A DNA stretch of 64,000 nt from Mycolicibacterium hodleri (GTDB taxonomy: Bacteria > Actinomycetota > Actinomycetes > Mycobacteriales > Mycobacteriaceae), in contig NZ_RCZG01000004.1 of the NCBI RefSeq assembly GCF_006439015.1, positions 1-64,000 of the forward strand. Reading direction: 5' to 3'. Below are positions 20,710-29,703 of the stretch, in pieces (the first letter of the stretch is position 1; every line of letters starts with the position of its first letter). The position numbers and the translations under genes are program-made. Under the pieces are notes generated by a model that was not told where the DNA came from, ran no database searches, and saw nothing but the letters and a program-made list of their open reading frames with translations.

Positions 20710-20811
20710 GGACTCGCTCCTTCCTAAGGTTGGTGCGTTTTCGTCTTGGGACCATCCTCGTTGTACCCTGCTACTCGCACCAAACCCGGGTCGGGATTGG
20801 TGCGAGAACCC

Positions 20812-20894
20812 GGCAGGTTGCCCGAGTGGCCAATGGGAGCGGACTGTAAATCCGTCGGCTTACGCCTACACAGGTTCGAATCCTGTACCTGCCA
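20812..20894 (+). tRNA. tRNA-Tyr (GTA)
   Basis: An 83-base tRNA. Acceptor strands GGCAGGT and ACCTGCC pair fully, followed by discriminator A; the CCA is not encoded. The anticodon loop CTGTAAA carries GTA. There is a long class II variable arm and a T arm ACAGG-TTCGAAT-CCTGT. Its 3' two-thirds is repeated at 63586-63642. Confidence 0.97.
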
Positions 20895-20895
20895 C
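20839..20895 (+). repeat. Putative left attachment site (3' part of tRNA-Tyr)
   Basis: These 57 bases, from the anticodon stem to one base beyond the discriminator, recur in the same orientation at 63586-63642 with two mismatches (55/57). The intact tRNA is on this side. That fits the usual outcome of integration into a tRNA gene, in which the incoming element restores the 3' end. Confidence 0.75.
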
Positions 20896-20900
20896 CCAAG

Positions 20901-20926
20901 TCAGCCCCCCTTTCGAGGGGGGCTGA
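20901..20926 (+). terminator. Rho-independent terminator of tRNA-Tyr
   Basis: Stem TCAGCCCCCC paired with GGGGGGCTGA around loop TTTCGA, followed by TTTG. It begins 6 bases after the tRNA. A near copy follows the tRNA fragment at 63.65 kb. Confidence 0.85.
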
Positions 20927-21070
20927 TTTGTTCGAATGGCCGTGACTTGGCACGGATTGTTACGAGTCGCGTGAAACTCTGCGTGCGTCAGCCGAATTTT
21001 CCGGTGGGAAGACGACGTCCACGAGGGTCACGGCATTACTTCGAGGACTCGCGAAGCATGCAGCGCCGCT

Positions 21071-21661
21071 TCACCGGGTCTTGATGTGAATCTGTCGCTG
21101 GGCGGCGTGAAACCGACGGATCATTTCGGTGATCTTGAGCTGTTGGTTGTCCAGGTAGAACATGGGTGCGTCGAACTCGACGAGTGGCCGACTCTCAGCG
21201 TCAGTGCCGCGTATGCGGCCGTCCTCGTGACGCGGGTACCACCCCCGGCCAAGACCAAATCGCATCCATACTTCGTCAGCGGTGTCTTGGGCGTCATCGG
21301 GGAAGTGGTGACGACGGATGAAGATGTCGATGCCATCGGTGGCGATGCGCTTGCTCGCCAAAGCAAAGTCGGTACCAAACGTTTCCCGGACGTCCGCGAC
21401 TGTGTCGGCGATCTGACGTTTGGTGAATCCCAACTTCATTCCGCAGGGCTCGCAAGACAAACGCCTCCACGAGAGCAGCGAACGGCACCGACGCAGCGCC
21501 CCTGCGGGCTGCGGGGACGTGGTGGACGAGGGGTGCCCCGCCGCGCGGGACCCAACACCGAGCCAGTGATAAACGGTCGAGCGGGGAATCTCGGGGAAGA
21601 CGGACACGTCGCGCGGTGTGTAGAGCGGATCTTTGAAGATGTCGACAGTCATCGCGGTCAC
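21071..21661 (-). pseudogene. Frameshifted DUF433-type (antitoxin-like) gene
   Basis: The minus strand encodes recognisable pieces of a DUF433-family protein with an N-terminal helix-turn-helix, but in two frames. Frame A gives the start (DPLYTPRDVSVFPEIPRSTVYHWLG) and the end (KRQIADTVADVRETFGTDFALASKRIATDGIDIFIRR). The typical middle, PLVHHVPAARRGAASVPF followed by ALVEAFVLRALR, is only read in the neighbouring frame at about 21440-21540. The open frame A therefore hides two compensating shifts, and its central residues look non-native. DUF433 proteins are often antitoxins. It is the first gene inside the island. Sequencing error cannot be excluded. Confidence 0.6.
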
Positions 21662-21693
21662 CTCGCGGGGAGCCTGTACTCAAAGTGCGGATA

Positions 21694-22371
21694 CTAACTT
21701 TCGATGATGCGGGTTACATACGGCGTCATCCCACCGGTGCGTACAGGTGAGACCTTCACGGGCACACCGGTTTGTTGCGCTTCGAGCATCTGTCCGCCGC
21801 CGAGGTAGAGGGCTTCGTGTTGACCCCCGGATGGCCCCCAGAACAACAGGTCGCCGCGCTTGGCTTGCGACGGGGGAACTTTTCGGCCGGCGTCGTATTG
21901 ATCGCCGGAATAGCGGGGAAGCGGAACGCCGACTCCGGCGAAGGCGTAGCGGGTCAGGCCCGAGCAGTCGAACCCGACAGTGCCTGCGCCCGAGTCGATT
22001 CCACGGCTCGGCCCGTTGAGGCTGCCTCCGCCCCAGGAGTAGGGGACACCGCGCTGGGATCCGGCTCGGCGAATTACGTATTCGATGGCTTGTTGGCCGT
22101 AGACGCGGTTGCCGCTGAGACTGGAGCCCGGATTGCTTGCGGGGCTCGTAATGCCCAAGCTCCCCAGGAACTTCCGTCCCATGTCTAGGGTGGTTTGGGC
22201 TGCGTTGGCACTGGCTTGTAGCGAGGCGTTGGCGATCGCCACTGGATCACCGGGGGCCCCCGCGCTCAGGACGCTCGGCAGAGAAGGGTCCCATGGCCCG
22301 GCGGGTTCGGCATGAGCGGGCGGTGCCAGGACGATCGTCCACACGGTGCACACCAGGAGGAGGAGCCGCAT
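21694..22371 (-). CDS. Secreted NlpC/P60 peptidoglycan hydrolase (RipB/RipD-like)
   Basis: A predicted 225-residue exported endopeptidase. The signal peptide is MRLLLLVCTVWTIVLAPPAHA. A short linker follows, then an NlpC/P60 domain with GVPYSWGGGSLNGPSRGIDSG, nucleophile Cys136 in GFDCSGLTRYAF, and the general-base His in QHEALYLGGGQMLEA. It should cleave D-Glu-mDAP bonds in peptidoglycan stems. Family members usually read QHVTLYLG at the His; HEA here is a mild departure. The start at 22371 is chosen because it opens the signal peptide; an ATG at 22527 would add 52 residues of low-complexity lead. It converges on nothing and sits alone next to the copper ATPase gene. Confidence 0.87.
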   Translation of the reverse strand: MRLLLLVCTVWTIVLAPPAHAEPAGPWDPSLPSVLSAGAPGDPVAIANASLQASANAAQTTLDMGRKFLGSLGITSPASNPGSSLSGNRVYGQQAIEYVIRRAGSQRGVPYSWGGGSLNGPSRGIDSGAGTVGFDCSGLTRYAFAGVGVPLPRYSGDQYDAGRKVPPSQAKRGDLLFWGPSGGQHEALYLGGGQMLEAQQTGVPVKVSPVRTGGMTPYVTRIIES

Positions 22372-22734
22372 GGGGCTGAAGCTGCGCCGTCCTGGATTTT
22401 GCCACCCATGTGACGCATCAGGAGATGGGCCGACAGTTGTGGTGCGAGGCGCGGAGGGCATCGAAATCGGTTCTCCCTGTGAGGCGGCTATGGCTCGTCG
22501 GGCCTTGGGTGCAGTCGACCCGTGCACCGGACCGCTGATCTACGGACCATCTCCGTACGTAACAACACCGGATATGTGTTGAACCGTACATCACATCAGC
22601 CCCACTGATCACGGCAGTAACATAACTACAACCATGTAATTTGTTGGGGCCGTATGTGTTCGACATATTCGACGTGCGCTATGGCATCCATCCGGGCCGA
22701 TGGTTCCGGTGAACGCCGGCCCGCCGGGGCGCTA
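22372..22734. other. Intergenic stretch upstream of the NlpC/P60 gene
   Basis: A 363-bp gap between the hydrolase start and the end of the copper ATPase gene. Positions 22540-22660 are visibly more AT-rich than the surroundings (for example GTAACATAACTACAACCATG), as expected of a promoter region. I see no credible gene, RNA or repeat in it. Confidence 0.5.
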
Positions 22735-25071
22735 CTAGTTGTTCGTGTCGGGTGATCGCGTCGGCGCTGCGCCCGTAGCGGTTGCCGGTGTCAGCTGGGT
22801 GGCGGTGGTGGCGAAGCGTCGCAGTCGGAGGCTGTTGGTGACCACGAAGACTGAACTGAACGCCATGGCGGCGCCGGCGATGAGTGGGTTGAGCAGTCCC
22901 AGCGCGGCCAGCGGCAGAGCGGCGACGTTGTAGGCGAACGCCCAGAAGAGGTTGCCCTTGATGGTCTTCAACGTGGCCCGGGACAGGCGGATGGCGTCGG
23001 CGGCGGCGCGCAGATCACCGCGGATGAGGGTGATGTCCGACGCCTCGATGGCGACGTCGGTGCCGGTTCCCATGGCCAGGCCCAGATCGGCCTGAACGAG
23101 GGCGGCCGCGTCATTGACGCCGTCACCGACCATCGCCACGATGTGCCCACGGCCCTGCAAGTCCTTGATCACGTTGACCTTGTCGGCCGGCAGGACTTCG
23201 GCGATGACGTCGTCGGGGTCGATGCCGACCTGGGCAGCGACCGCTTGGGCGGCGCGTCGGTTGTCTCCGGTCAATAGAACGGGGCGCAGTCCGAGCTGGT
23301 GGAACTGTGAGATGGCTTCGGCGGAGGTGTCTTTCACGGTGTCCGCGACGACGATCACCGCGCGCAGCGCTCCGTCCCAGGCCACCCACACCGGGGTGTG
23401 GCCGCGTTCCTCGGCTTCCTCGGCGGCGTCGAGCAGGGCGTCGGGGGTGGCCAGCGACCAGTCGTCGGTGAGCCAGCTGCGTCGTCCGACGAGCACGGCG
23501 TGCCCGTCGATGACACCGCTGACTCCGTGGCCGTCGTGGGCGGTGAAGCTTTCGACGGGGGGTAGCGGCGTCCCGTCGGTAGGTGCGGCGGCGGCTGCGA
23601 TTGCGTGGGCGATCGGGTGTTGGGAGGCGTCCTCGAGTGCCCCGGCGAGGGTGAGGGCCTGGGCGGCGGTCTCTTCGCCGGCAGGGTGCACGCCAATCAT
23701 GCTCATTCGGCCGGTGGTAACGGTGCCGGTCTTGTCGAGCACGACGGTGTCGACGCGGCGGGTGGACTCCAGGACTTGTGGTCCCTTGATCAGGATGCCG
23801 AGTTGGGCGCCGCGGCCGGTGCCGACGAGCAGGGCGGTTGGTGTCGCCAACCCCAGGGCGCAGGGGCAGGCGATGATCAGGACCGCGACGGCGGCGGTGA
23901 ATGCCGCGGTGGCAGGCTGGCCGGTGGCCAGCCACGCGGCCAGCGTCGCCGCCGAGAGGGCCATGACGATGGGGACGAAGATGGCCGAAACACGGTCGGC
24001 GAGGCGCTGGACGGAGGCTTTCCCGTTTTGAGCGTCCTCGACGAGGCGCGCCATCTGGGCGAGTTGGGTGTCGGCGCCGATCCGGGTGGCCTCGACGACG
24101 AGCCGACCGCCCGCGTTGACGGTGGCTCCGGTGACGTGGTCGCCGGGGCGAACTTCGACGGGCACCGGCTCGCCGGTGAGCATCGAAGCATCGACCGCCG
24201 AGGCGCCCTCGGTGATGACCCCGTCGGTGGCGATCTTCTCGCCGGGCCGCACGACGAACAGGTCACCCACCGCGAGTTGCGCTGTGGGGATGCGGGTTTC
24301 GATGTCACCGCGCAGCACCGCGACGTCCTTGGCGCCCATGTCCAGGAGCGCCCTAAGGGCGGCGCCCGACTGCGACTTGGCGCGCGCCTCGAAGTAGCGC
24401 CCTGCCAGGATGAAGACGGTGACGGCGGCTGCGACTTCGAGGTAGATATGCTCGGCACCCGACGTCGCATCGGGTAGCAGGCTGAACGTCATGCGCATGC
24501 CGGGCATGCCGGCGTGACCGAAGAACAAGGCCCATAGTGACCACAGATAGGCGGCGCCGACGCCGAGGGTTATCAGGGTGTCCATGGTGGCGGCGCCGTG
24601 GCGGGCGTTGGCCCAGGCGGCGCGGTGGAACGGCAACGCGCCCCACACCACGACGGGTGAGGCCAATGTGAGGGCGAGCCATTGCCAGTTGGTGAACTGC
24701 CATGCCGGGATCATCGACAGGACGACGACGGGGACGGTCAGTACCAGCGAGACGAGTAGACGGGTCCGCCACGCGGTGGCCCCGTCGGGTGTGGTTCGGG
24801 CGGTGGCGGTGTCGTCGGGGACAGTCGTCGTGGGCGCCGTCGCCGTGTACCCGGTGGCCACGACGGTCGCGATCAGTTCGGCAGGTTCCACCGCGTCCGG
24901 GTAGCTGATCTTCGCCTTCTCGGTGGCGTAGTTGACGCTGGCGCTGACACCGTCGAGCTTGTTGAGTTTCTTCTCGATCCGGGCCGCACACGAGGCGCAG
25001 GTCATGCCACCGATCGTCAGCTCGATGTTGCGTGGATGAGACGGAGCCGCGATGTGATCGGTGGTGCTCAT
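22735..25071 (-). CDS. Cu+-exporting P1B-type ATPase
   Basis: A 778-residue copper pump of the inner membrane. The N-terminal HMA domain has Cys25-x2-Cys28 in [13 protein letters not shown]. The membrane site is CPC (residues 402-404) in [15 protein letters not shown]. Catalytic motifs are present in order: [17 protein letters not shown] (phosphorylated Asp), [16 protein letters not shown] and [12 protein letters not shown]. This is a complete P1B-1 set, close to mycobacterial CtpA/CtpB/CtpV. It is the last gene of a csoR-HMA protein-ATPase operon, 42 bp after the HMA gene, so it should be induced by excess copper. Confidence 0.95.
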   Translation of the reverse strand: MSTTDHIAAPSHPRNIELTIGGMTCASCAARIEKKLNKLDGVSASVNYATEKAKISYPDAVEPAELIATVVATGYTATAPTTTVPDDTATARTTPDGATAWRTRLLVSLVLTVPVVVLSMIPAWQFTNWQWLALTLASPVVVWGALPFHRAAWANARHGAATMDTLITLGVGAAYLWSLWALFFGHAGMPGMRMTFSLLPDATSGAEHIYLEVAAAVTVFILAGRYFEARAKSQSGAALRALLDMGAKDVAVLRGDIETRIPTAQLAVGDLFVVRPGEKIATDGVITEGASAVDASMLTGEPVPVEVRPGDHVTGATVNAGGRLVVEATRIGADTQLAQMARLVEDAQNGKASVQRLADRVSAIFVPIVMALSAATLAAWLATGQPATAAFTAAVAVLIIACPCALGLATPTALLVGTGRGAQLGILIKGPQVLESTRRVDTVVLDKTGTVTTGRMSMIGVHPAGEETAAQALTLAGALEDASQHPIAHAIAAAAAPTDGTPLPPVESFTAHDGHGVSGVIDGHAVLVGRRSWLTDDWSLATPDALLDAAEEAEERGHTPVWVAWDGALRAVIVVADTVKDTSAEAISQFHQLGLRPVLLTGDNRRAAQAVAAQVGIDPDDVIAEVLPADKVNVIKDLQGRGHIVAMVGDGVNDAAALVQADLGLAMGTGTDVAIEASDITLIRGDLRAAADAIRLSRATLKTIKGNLFWAFAYNVAALPLAALGLLNPLIAGAAMAFSSVFVVTNSLRLRRFATTATQLTPATATGAAPTRSPDTNN

Positions 25072-25113
25072 GTCTTGTCCCTTCCTGTGAGACGCGGGTG
25101 CCGGCTGGAGTGG

Positions 25114-25461
25114 TCAGTCGGTGGTGAGGTGGTAGTCGCCGGCTTCGTCGAGGGCGGCGGCGATCTGATCGCGGGTGACGCCATGCTCGCTGGTGACCCG
25201 CAGCGTCGACGTGGCGCCCGGTCTGAGGTCGACGGTCACGTCGGTGACGCCGGGGATCGCGGAGATTTCTTCGGTGACGGCAGCCACGCAGTGGCCGCAG
25301 GTCATTCCGGTGACGAGGAACGCGTTGGCGGTGCTGATCTCGTTCTCCGTGGCTCGCGTCATCGCAGTTGGTTCGGACGTGGTGCGGGGCGCGCAGCATC
25401 CGCAGCTGCTGTCTTCGGTTTCTAGCAGCGGCAGCGGTTCGCGTAGGTCGAGGTTGGTCAT
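25114..25461 (-). CDS. HMA-domain copper chaperone (CopZ-like) with Cys-rich N-terminus
   Basis: A 115-residue cytoplasmic protein. The C-terminal HMA domain has the metal site GMTCGHC in FLVTGMTCGHCVAAVTEE and ends with DQIAAALDEAGDYHL. Ahead of it is a 45-residue extension with SSCGCCAP, a second possible thiolate site not found in minimal CopZ. It lies between csoR and the Cu+ ATPase genes, which supports a role in delivering Cu+ to the pump. Confidence 0.9.
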   Translation of the reverse strand: MTNLDLREPLPLLETEDSSCGCCAPRTTSEPTAMTRATENEISTANAFLVTGMTCGHCVAAVTEEISAIPGVTDVTVDLRPGATSTLRVTSEHGVTRDQIAAALDEAGDYHLTTD

Positions 25462-25508
25462 GTGACTTCCTTCTGGTGGTGAAGCAGGTTGTGGAAGAGC
25501 GGTTTTGG

Positions 25509-25802
25509 TCAGGAGCGGACGAGGCGGGCGATGGCCGCCGATGCCTCGCTGATCTTCTGGTCGGCGATGTCGCCGCCTTGCTGGACCGCGGCGCTGACGC
25601 AGTGGGTGAGGTGTTCGTCGAGCAGTGCGAGTGCCACGGATTCCAGGGCCTTGGTGGCGGCAGAGATCTGGGTAAGCACGTCGATGCAGTAGCTGTCGTT
25701 CTCGACCATCCGGGCCAACCCGCGAACCTGTCCTTCAATTCGGCTGAGGCGTTTCAGGTGGGCATCCTTGGACTGCAGATATCCGGGTGCGGGATGTTCC
25801 AT
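25509..25802 (-). CDS. csoR: Copper-sensing repressor CsoR
   Basis: A 97-residue helical repressor of the CsoR/RcnR family. The Cu+ ligands are all present with CsoR spacing: Cys39 in NDSYCIDVL, then His64 and Cys68 in LLDEHLTHC. The conserved basic surface LKRLSRIEGQVRGLARM is intact. It should bind the GC-flanked palindromes at 25825-25867 directly upstream of its own start and release them on Cu+ binding. It is the first gene of the operon. Confidence 0.95.
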   Translation of the reverse strand: MEHPAPGYLQSKDAHLKRLSRIEGQVRGLARMVENDSYCIDVLTQISAATKALESVALALLDEHLTHCVSAAVQQGGDIADQKISEASAAIARLVRS

Positions 25803-25824
25803 GAGGCGATCCGTTCTATTCGGG

Positions 25825-25867
25825 TACCCCCAGGGGGTATCTATCGCACTATACCCCTAAGGGGTAT
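25825..25867. promoter_or_regulatory. Double CsoR copper-box operator
   Basis: Two palindromes, TACCCCC-A-GGGGGTA (25825-25839) and ATACCCC-TA-AGGGGTAT (25851-25867), lie 23-65 bp upstream of the csoR start. They match the TACCCCC/GGGGGTA pattern of mycobacterial CsoR-type operators. The same motif occurs at 27197-27213 and 32995-33011. Confidence 0.85.
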
Positions 25868-25977
25868 CCCGCCGTCAAGTGCAGCAGTTGTGAGCCTTCG
25901 CGGGGCGCGTGGGAACACTGGCGGCAAGGTGCTCGACGGACGGTTGCCCGCCGAGCACCCTGGCCGCCGGCCGGGGG

Positions 25978-26655
25978 TCAGCCTTGGCCGAGCATGCCCC
26001 GCATCTGGATGATCTCCGCCTGCTGATTGGCGATGATGGCCTGGGCCAACTTCTTGGCATCCGGGTTGGTGCCGTCGCGCAGTTCCGTGTTGGACATGTC
26101 GATGGCGCCGCTGTGATGATCGATCATCATCTGCAGCCACATCTTGTCGAACGCCGCCCCCGACAGGCCTGTGAGGGTGGTCATCTGTTCGGCGGACATC
26201 ATGCCCGGCATGGCTCCCATCCCTGGCATGTCGTGGCCGGACATCTCTGTCGTAGGCGCGGGCTTGCCGAAACTCGTGAGCAGGCCGGTCATCTGAGTCA
26301 TCTCGGGTTCCTGAGCCTTCTCGATGTTCTGAGCCAGCGTGATGAGCTGCTGATTCTGGGATCGGCTCGGCACGAGTTTGGCCATGTCGACGGCCTGCGC
26401 GTGATGGGGGTACATCATTTGTAAGAACATGACGTCGGCGTCGTTGAAGTCGGAGCGGGTGGCGCTCGGCGCCGCTGACGTCGACGAGCCGCCATGATCC
26501 ATTCCGGGCATGGATCCGCTCATGCCGGCGGAACTCGAGGTGGTCGCGGATGTCGAGGTGTCGGACGCGGTGTCGGTACAGCCGGCGACGACTAGGGCTG
26601 CCGCGAAGGCGGCTGCGAGGACGGTGGACTTGACGGCGGTGGTGGAACTGAACAT
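25978..26655 (-). CDS. DUF305 lipoprotein, His/Met-rich
   Basis: A 225-residue exported lipoprotein with lipobox VAGC (Cys26). It is rich in Met-Gly-His (MSGSMPGMDHGG, SGHDMPGMGAMPGMM). The DUF305 four-helix repeat is visible twice, each with a His pair: MMYPHHAQAVDMA and MMIDHHSGAIDMS. DUF305 proteins accompany copper and silver resistance genes, and the Met/His content suggests extracytoplasmic Cu binding. It is separated from csoR on the same strand by 175 bp. The gene upstream on the same strand (DUF6153-like) carries a copper box. Confidence 0.88.
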   Translation of the reverse strand: MFSSTTAVKSTVLAAAFAAALVVAGCTDTASDTSTSATTSSSAGMSGSMPGMDHGGSSTSAAPSATRSDFNDADVMFLQMMYPHHAQAVDMAKLVPSRSQNQQLITLAQNIEKAQEPEMTQMTGLLTSFGKPAPTTEMSGHDMPGMGAMPGMMSAEQMTTLTGLSGAAFDKMWLQMMIDHHSGAIDMSNTELRDGTNPDAKKLAQAIIANQQAEIIQMRGMLGQG

Positions 26656-26750
26656 GACTAATTTCCTTTACGAAGTGTCGATGGTTCGGGTGGTGTGGAC
26701 AGGGGTCACGGGTGCCTCGCTTGCGATGAGCGGCCACACGTGAGTACCTG

Positions 26751-27188
26751 TCAGACCCGCAGAATCGACAGTTGGTGAAGGGACAGCACCGTCCACGGCG
26801 GCGCTCGTTGACGGCGGCGGTAGCTGCGTCGGGTCTTCGGCGCGAAAAGCGTTGTGCGGCGGGTTGCCACCCAGCACAGCATCGCCAGACCAGCAATGAT
26901 CGCAATCGCTGTAATGATGAAGACGCAGCCGTGCAGCCCGGTGTGTTGCTGGCCGCAGTCGTGGGCGTCACAGGGTGGGTCAGCAAGGTCGGCATGCCCA
27001 CCCAAGGTGTGGTGTTGGCTCGTCGCTGCCAACGAGGTTTGTGCGGCGTGGTCGTGGCCGAGCGTGAACGTCACCGCGTGCATGGTGACGATTCCACCCA
27101 GCAGCACCACGAATAGGAGGAATCGCGCGACGAATGGCAGCGGTGCCACACCACGCACGTTCATCACGCCGGCCATCATAGTCGGCAT
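26751..27188 (-). CDS. DUF6153-like small membrane protein, His-rich
   Basis: A 145-residue protein with two predicted transmembrane segments: FLLFVVLLGGIVTMHAVTF near the N-terminus and CVFIITAIAIIAGLAMLCW after the middle. Between them is an exposed His/Cys-rich loop (GHDHAAQ, SQHHTLGGHAD, PPCDAHDCGQQHTGLHGC) able to bind metal. It resembles the DUF6153 family seen with copper genes in Actinobacteria, judged by eye. A copper box at 27197-27213 sits 9 bp upstream of its ATG, and TATGAG near the start suggests a leaderless or near-leaderless transcript. It probably leads an operon with the DUF305 gene. Confidence 0.75.
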   Translation of the reverse strand: MPTMMAGVMNVRGVAPLPFVARFLLFVVLLGGIVTMHAVTFTLGHDHAAQTSLAATSQHHTLGGHADLADPPCDAHDCGQQHTGLHGCVFIITAIAIIAGLAMLCWVATRRTTLFAPKTRRSYRRRQRAPPWTVLSLHQLSILRV

Positions 27189-27196
27189 CGGAACTC

Positions 27197-27213
27197 ATAC
27201 CCCACCGGGGTAT
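27197..27213. promoter_or_regulatory. CsoR-type copper box
   Basis: Palindrome ATACCCC-ACC-GGGGTAT immediately upstream of the DUF6153-like gene. On the minus strand it overlaps the likely -10 region, so a bound repressor would block transcription. Confidence 0.8.
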
Positions 27214-27279
27214 AGATCGTTGGCGCATCGCCGCAAATAGAGACGCTCGGTTGTGACGGATTCATTCAGACCGCGGCAG

Positions 27280-27421
27280 GGGTTACTCCAAGACGTCGGG
27301 TTAATCCCCCGCGAACGACATGGGCAGACCGCGCAATCCGTTCACCAGAGCCGCTGGCCGCAGCGTTCATCACTGCCACATCCTCAACCACGAAGACGTA
27401 CCTTTCGTTCACGGGGCGGAC
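27280..27421 (+). pseudogene. Remnant of a multicopper oxidase C-terminus
   Basis: The plus strand at 27338-27421 reads TRAAGRSVHHCHILNHEDVP, the T1/T3 copper ligand segment HCHxxxHED of multicopper oxidases. Slightly upstream, in another frame, is LQDVGLIPRERHGQTAQ, resembling the DTVLIPPGET strand that precedes it in this family. No longer coding frame exists on either side. It is a decayed fragment of a copper oxidase, consistent with the copper gene context. Confidence 0.6.
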
Positions 27422-27500
27422 CAACCACCTCAATCTGCAATGCCTTCAGCTTTGGGGTTGGGGAATTGTCCCGGAAGGCCGGATTCGTCTCGACAAGCCA

Positions 27501-27995
27501 TCATGGAATGGCTTCCCATGTTGCGGGAGGGCGGTCGACCGCGATCTTTCGGTAGTCCGGTACGACGCTCACCCCGGGGGCGGGCATGGTGATCCTTGCT
27601 GCCGGCGTGCCGTGGGTGATGATCGCCTGTTCGAAGCCCGCTGGGGTCAACGTGTTGTAGACGCGCCCTACCTCGGATTCCACCCGGAAACCGTGGCGCA
27701 CTCCGGGTGGAAGGTAGACGTAAGAGCCGGGGCCAGCAGCGATCTCATCGGTGTCGACGGTGAATACAAAATCCCCTTCGAGAACGAAGAACGCTTCTTC
27801 CGCATCGTCGTGGACGTGTAACGGAGCCACGAGGCCGCGTGGGCAGAGTTCGTCGAAGGTGCAAGACCGCCCTGCGGTCTGCGAGCCGTCCGCGAGCACC
27901 CGCCAGTAGGTGCCAGCGAACCAGTAAGCCGGCGCATCCATGGGGTTCAGGACGAACGGATCGACTGGTGTGTTGGTCTGCGGATTGAATGTCAT
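27501..27995 (-). CDS. Cupin-domain protein
   Basis: A 164-residue single-domain cupin. Metal-ligand motif 1 is in PLHVHDDAEEAFFVLEGDF (two His and a Glu), and motif 2 follows in GSYVYLPPGVRHGFRV. It resembles quercetin-2,3-dioxygenase-like or mannose-isomerase-like small cupins. It has no signal peptide. It is 81 bp downstream of the reductase gene on the same strand, so it may be the last member of that operon. The substrate is unknown. Confidence 0.82.
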   Translation of the reverse strand: MTFNPQTNTPVDPFVLNPMDAPAYWFAGTYWRVLADGSQTAGRSCTFDELCPRGLVAPLHVHDDAEEAFFVLEGDFVFTVDTDEIAAGPGSYVYLPPGVRHGFRVESEVGRVYNTLTPAGFEQAIITHGTPAARITMPAPGVSVVPDYRKIAVDRPPATWEAIP

Positions 27996-28076
27996 GCTGC
28001 CTCCCGCCAGTTTCGTAACGCTCTCAATCGATTTGGTGTGCGGTTCCGGTCCGGGGGCGGCTCAGCCCGCAATACC

Positions 28077-28703
28077 TCAGTGCGTGAGCGCCATTCCGGC
28101 CATCGGGGCCACGTTGGCTACGACGCCGAACTGGGCAAATGCGGTGGCGAGGGATTCCAGTGCGCGGGCGGATCGCAATCCGCCACATGGCAGCGGGATG
28201 AAGCCGATGTCCTTGACTAATTTCGAGACCTTCGCCACTGCGACAGCGTCGTCGCCGGCTACGGGCAGGACCGCTTGGCCGTCACCGCCAGCCGCGATCA
28301 GTTCCGCGAAGGCCAGCGTGAAGGACTGAACCACTCGCGCGCCCTCGGCTTTGGCCGCGACTTCTTCGGCCACGGACGCCGTTCTGTGGGTGGGGAGCCC
28401 GACCTGTCCGCCAGTCGGATCCAAGGTCAACCCACTCGATACGCTGACGACGATCAATCCCGCCAGTGAGCCAGTCGCCGCAAGCGCGGCGTCGATCGCC
28501 TCCGGGGGGACGGTCAGCAAGACGATCTCGGCAGCTGCGACGGCAACATCCGGTGCGGCCAACTGTGCCGCTGTCTCTTGCGCAGCGGCGGCGATCTTCG
28601 CCTCGTCACGGCCGAACGCGATCGATACCTCGTGGCCAGCGCGTACGAGAGAACCCGCCAATGCGCGGCCCATGTTGCCTGCCCCGATGACCGCGATCCT
28701 CAT
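28077..28703 (-). CDS. NADPH-dependent F420 reductase-like oxidoreductase
   Basis: A 208-residue Rossmann protein beginning MRIAVIGAGNMGRALAGSLVRAGHEVSIAFGR, the dinucleotide site of the F420:NADP oxidoreductase / pyrroline-5-carboxylate reductase-like family, with VLLTVPPEAIDAAL and VVQSFTLAF later. The ATG at 28703 overlaps the stop codon of the SnoaL-like gene (ATGA), so it is translationally coupled as the third gene of a compact operon. Mycobacteria use F420 widely, which fits, but the true hydride partner is not established. Confidence 0.85.
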   Translation of the reverse strand: MRIAVIGAGNMGRALAGSLVRAGHEVSIAFGRDEAKIAAAAQETAAQLAAPDVAVAAAEIVLLTVPPEAIDAALAATGSLAGLIVVSVSSGLTLDPTGGQVGLPTHRTASVAEEVAAKAEGARVVQSFTLAFAELIAAGGDGQAVLPVAGDDAVAVAKVSKLVKDIGFIPLPCGGLRSARALESLATAFAQFGVVANVAPMAGMALTH

Positions 28704-29134
28704 CTCGTCTCCGTATCGTCGGCGGAAAAGGGCTTGACGTCGTGGCGGCGCACTTGCCACCCGTGCTGAGTGCTTACTAGATCGTCGGTGATGCGGTTGA
28801 TGCGCAGGATCCGAGGCGCACCCTCATCTAGTGCGAGTACGAGCAGTACATAGTCGATCTGCATCACATCAGGGCCGTCTGAATACACCACGTGGTTAGC
28901 GGTCAAGTGCGCTAGCGGAGGACCGCCACGATCGACGTGGACGAAATCGACCAAATCGGTGCGACGAGCCTGCATCAAACCCGTGATGCAACCGTCCTCC
29001 GTGAACAGTGATGCGAGGGCGGCGCCGTCGCGACGGTCCACCGCTTGCTCGAAGCGGGCTACGAGTTCCATCGCTGCCAGCCTCTGATCCGCCGAAATTG
29101 GCGTTTCGCCGAGCGTCAGTGCGGACGGGTTCAT
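28700..29134 (-). CDS. SnoaL/NTF2-like protein
   Basis: A 144-residue protein with the cone-shaped alpha+beta SnoaL/NTF2 pattern: AAMELVARFEQAVDRRDGAALASLFTEDG, then NHVVYSDGPDVMQIDYVLLVLAL and a C-terminal WQVRRHDV strand. Such proteins are small isomerases, cyclases, dehydratases or ligand binders. The ATG at 29134 overlaps the upstream stop (ATGA), and its own stop overlaps the next ATG. It is the middle gene of a three-gene coupled unit. Confidence 0.78.
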   Translation of the reverse strand: MNPSALTLGETPISADQRLAAMELVARFEQAVDRRDGAALASLFTEDGCITGLMQARRTDLVDFVHVDRGGPPLAHLTANHVVYSDGPDVMQIDYVLLVLALDEGAPRILRINRITDDLVSTQHGWQVRRHDVKPFSADDTETR

Positions 29135-29577
29135 CGATGCGCTCGACGAAACCGCAACCATCCTGCAGCGAGTAGGGCGATCTCCAGGGCGGCGATGCTC
29201 GCGTTCGGGTAGATGGTGAAGCGGCCGACCTTGGGCATCGTCGGTCCCTTGTGATGAGCAGTGGTGTCGTCCAGACTCGAGCCGCTCACGAAGTGCGCAG
29301 GAAAGAACGGAGCCCAGAAGGAAAACGGCAAAATCGCTGCTACCGCGGTGTTCAGCACGCGATCACCTCGTGTGGTGTTGAGTAGATAAAGGGATGTGGC
29401 GCAACATACTTCGAGCATCCCGATGGCGGCGAGGTCGTGGAAGTGAGCGTGGGGCGGCCAGTCTTCGTTGAAAGCATGACTGCCGCTTAGGTCGACGATC
29501 GGCTGGATCGCGGCCGTGGTTACCACTGCTGCGGCGATGAGCCCTCGACCAGGGACCCGGTTCGTGCGCGCGAACAT
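29131..29577 (-). CDS. Small multi-pass membrane protein of unknown function
   Basis: A 148-residue protein with about four hydrophobic segments: LIAAAVVTTAAIQPIVDL, IGMLEVCCATSLYLL, VLNTAVAAILPFSFWAPFF and SIAALEIALLAAGWL. It has a His-containing loop PPHAHFHD after the first. I do not recognise a named family. It heads the coupled operon that continues with the SnoaL-like and reductase genes. It faces a MarR gene across a 253-bp gap holding palindromic operator-like repeats, so that regulator probably controls it. Confidence 0.7.
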   Translation of the reverse strand: MFARTNRVPGRGLIAAAVVTTAAIQPIVDLSGSHAFNEDWPPHAHFHDLAAIGMLEVCCATSLYLLNTTRGDRVLNTAVAAILPFSFWAPFFPAHFVSGSSLDDTTAHHKGPTMPKVGRFTIYPNASIAALEIALLAAGWLRFRRAHR

Positions 29578-29703
29578 CTAGAAACCACCTATCTGCACAT
29601 TATCTGGGAACACGACATCGTCCTTCCTGGGCGGAAACCGGCGACGCATTGGTATACGACAACGTCCGGGCGTTGAAGCGGACCGTGTGAGTTCGTCGAT
29701 TGA

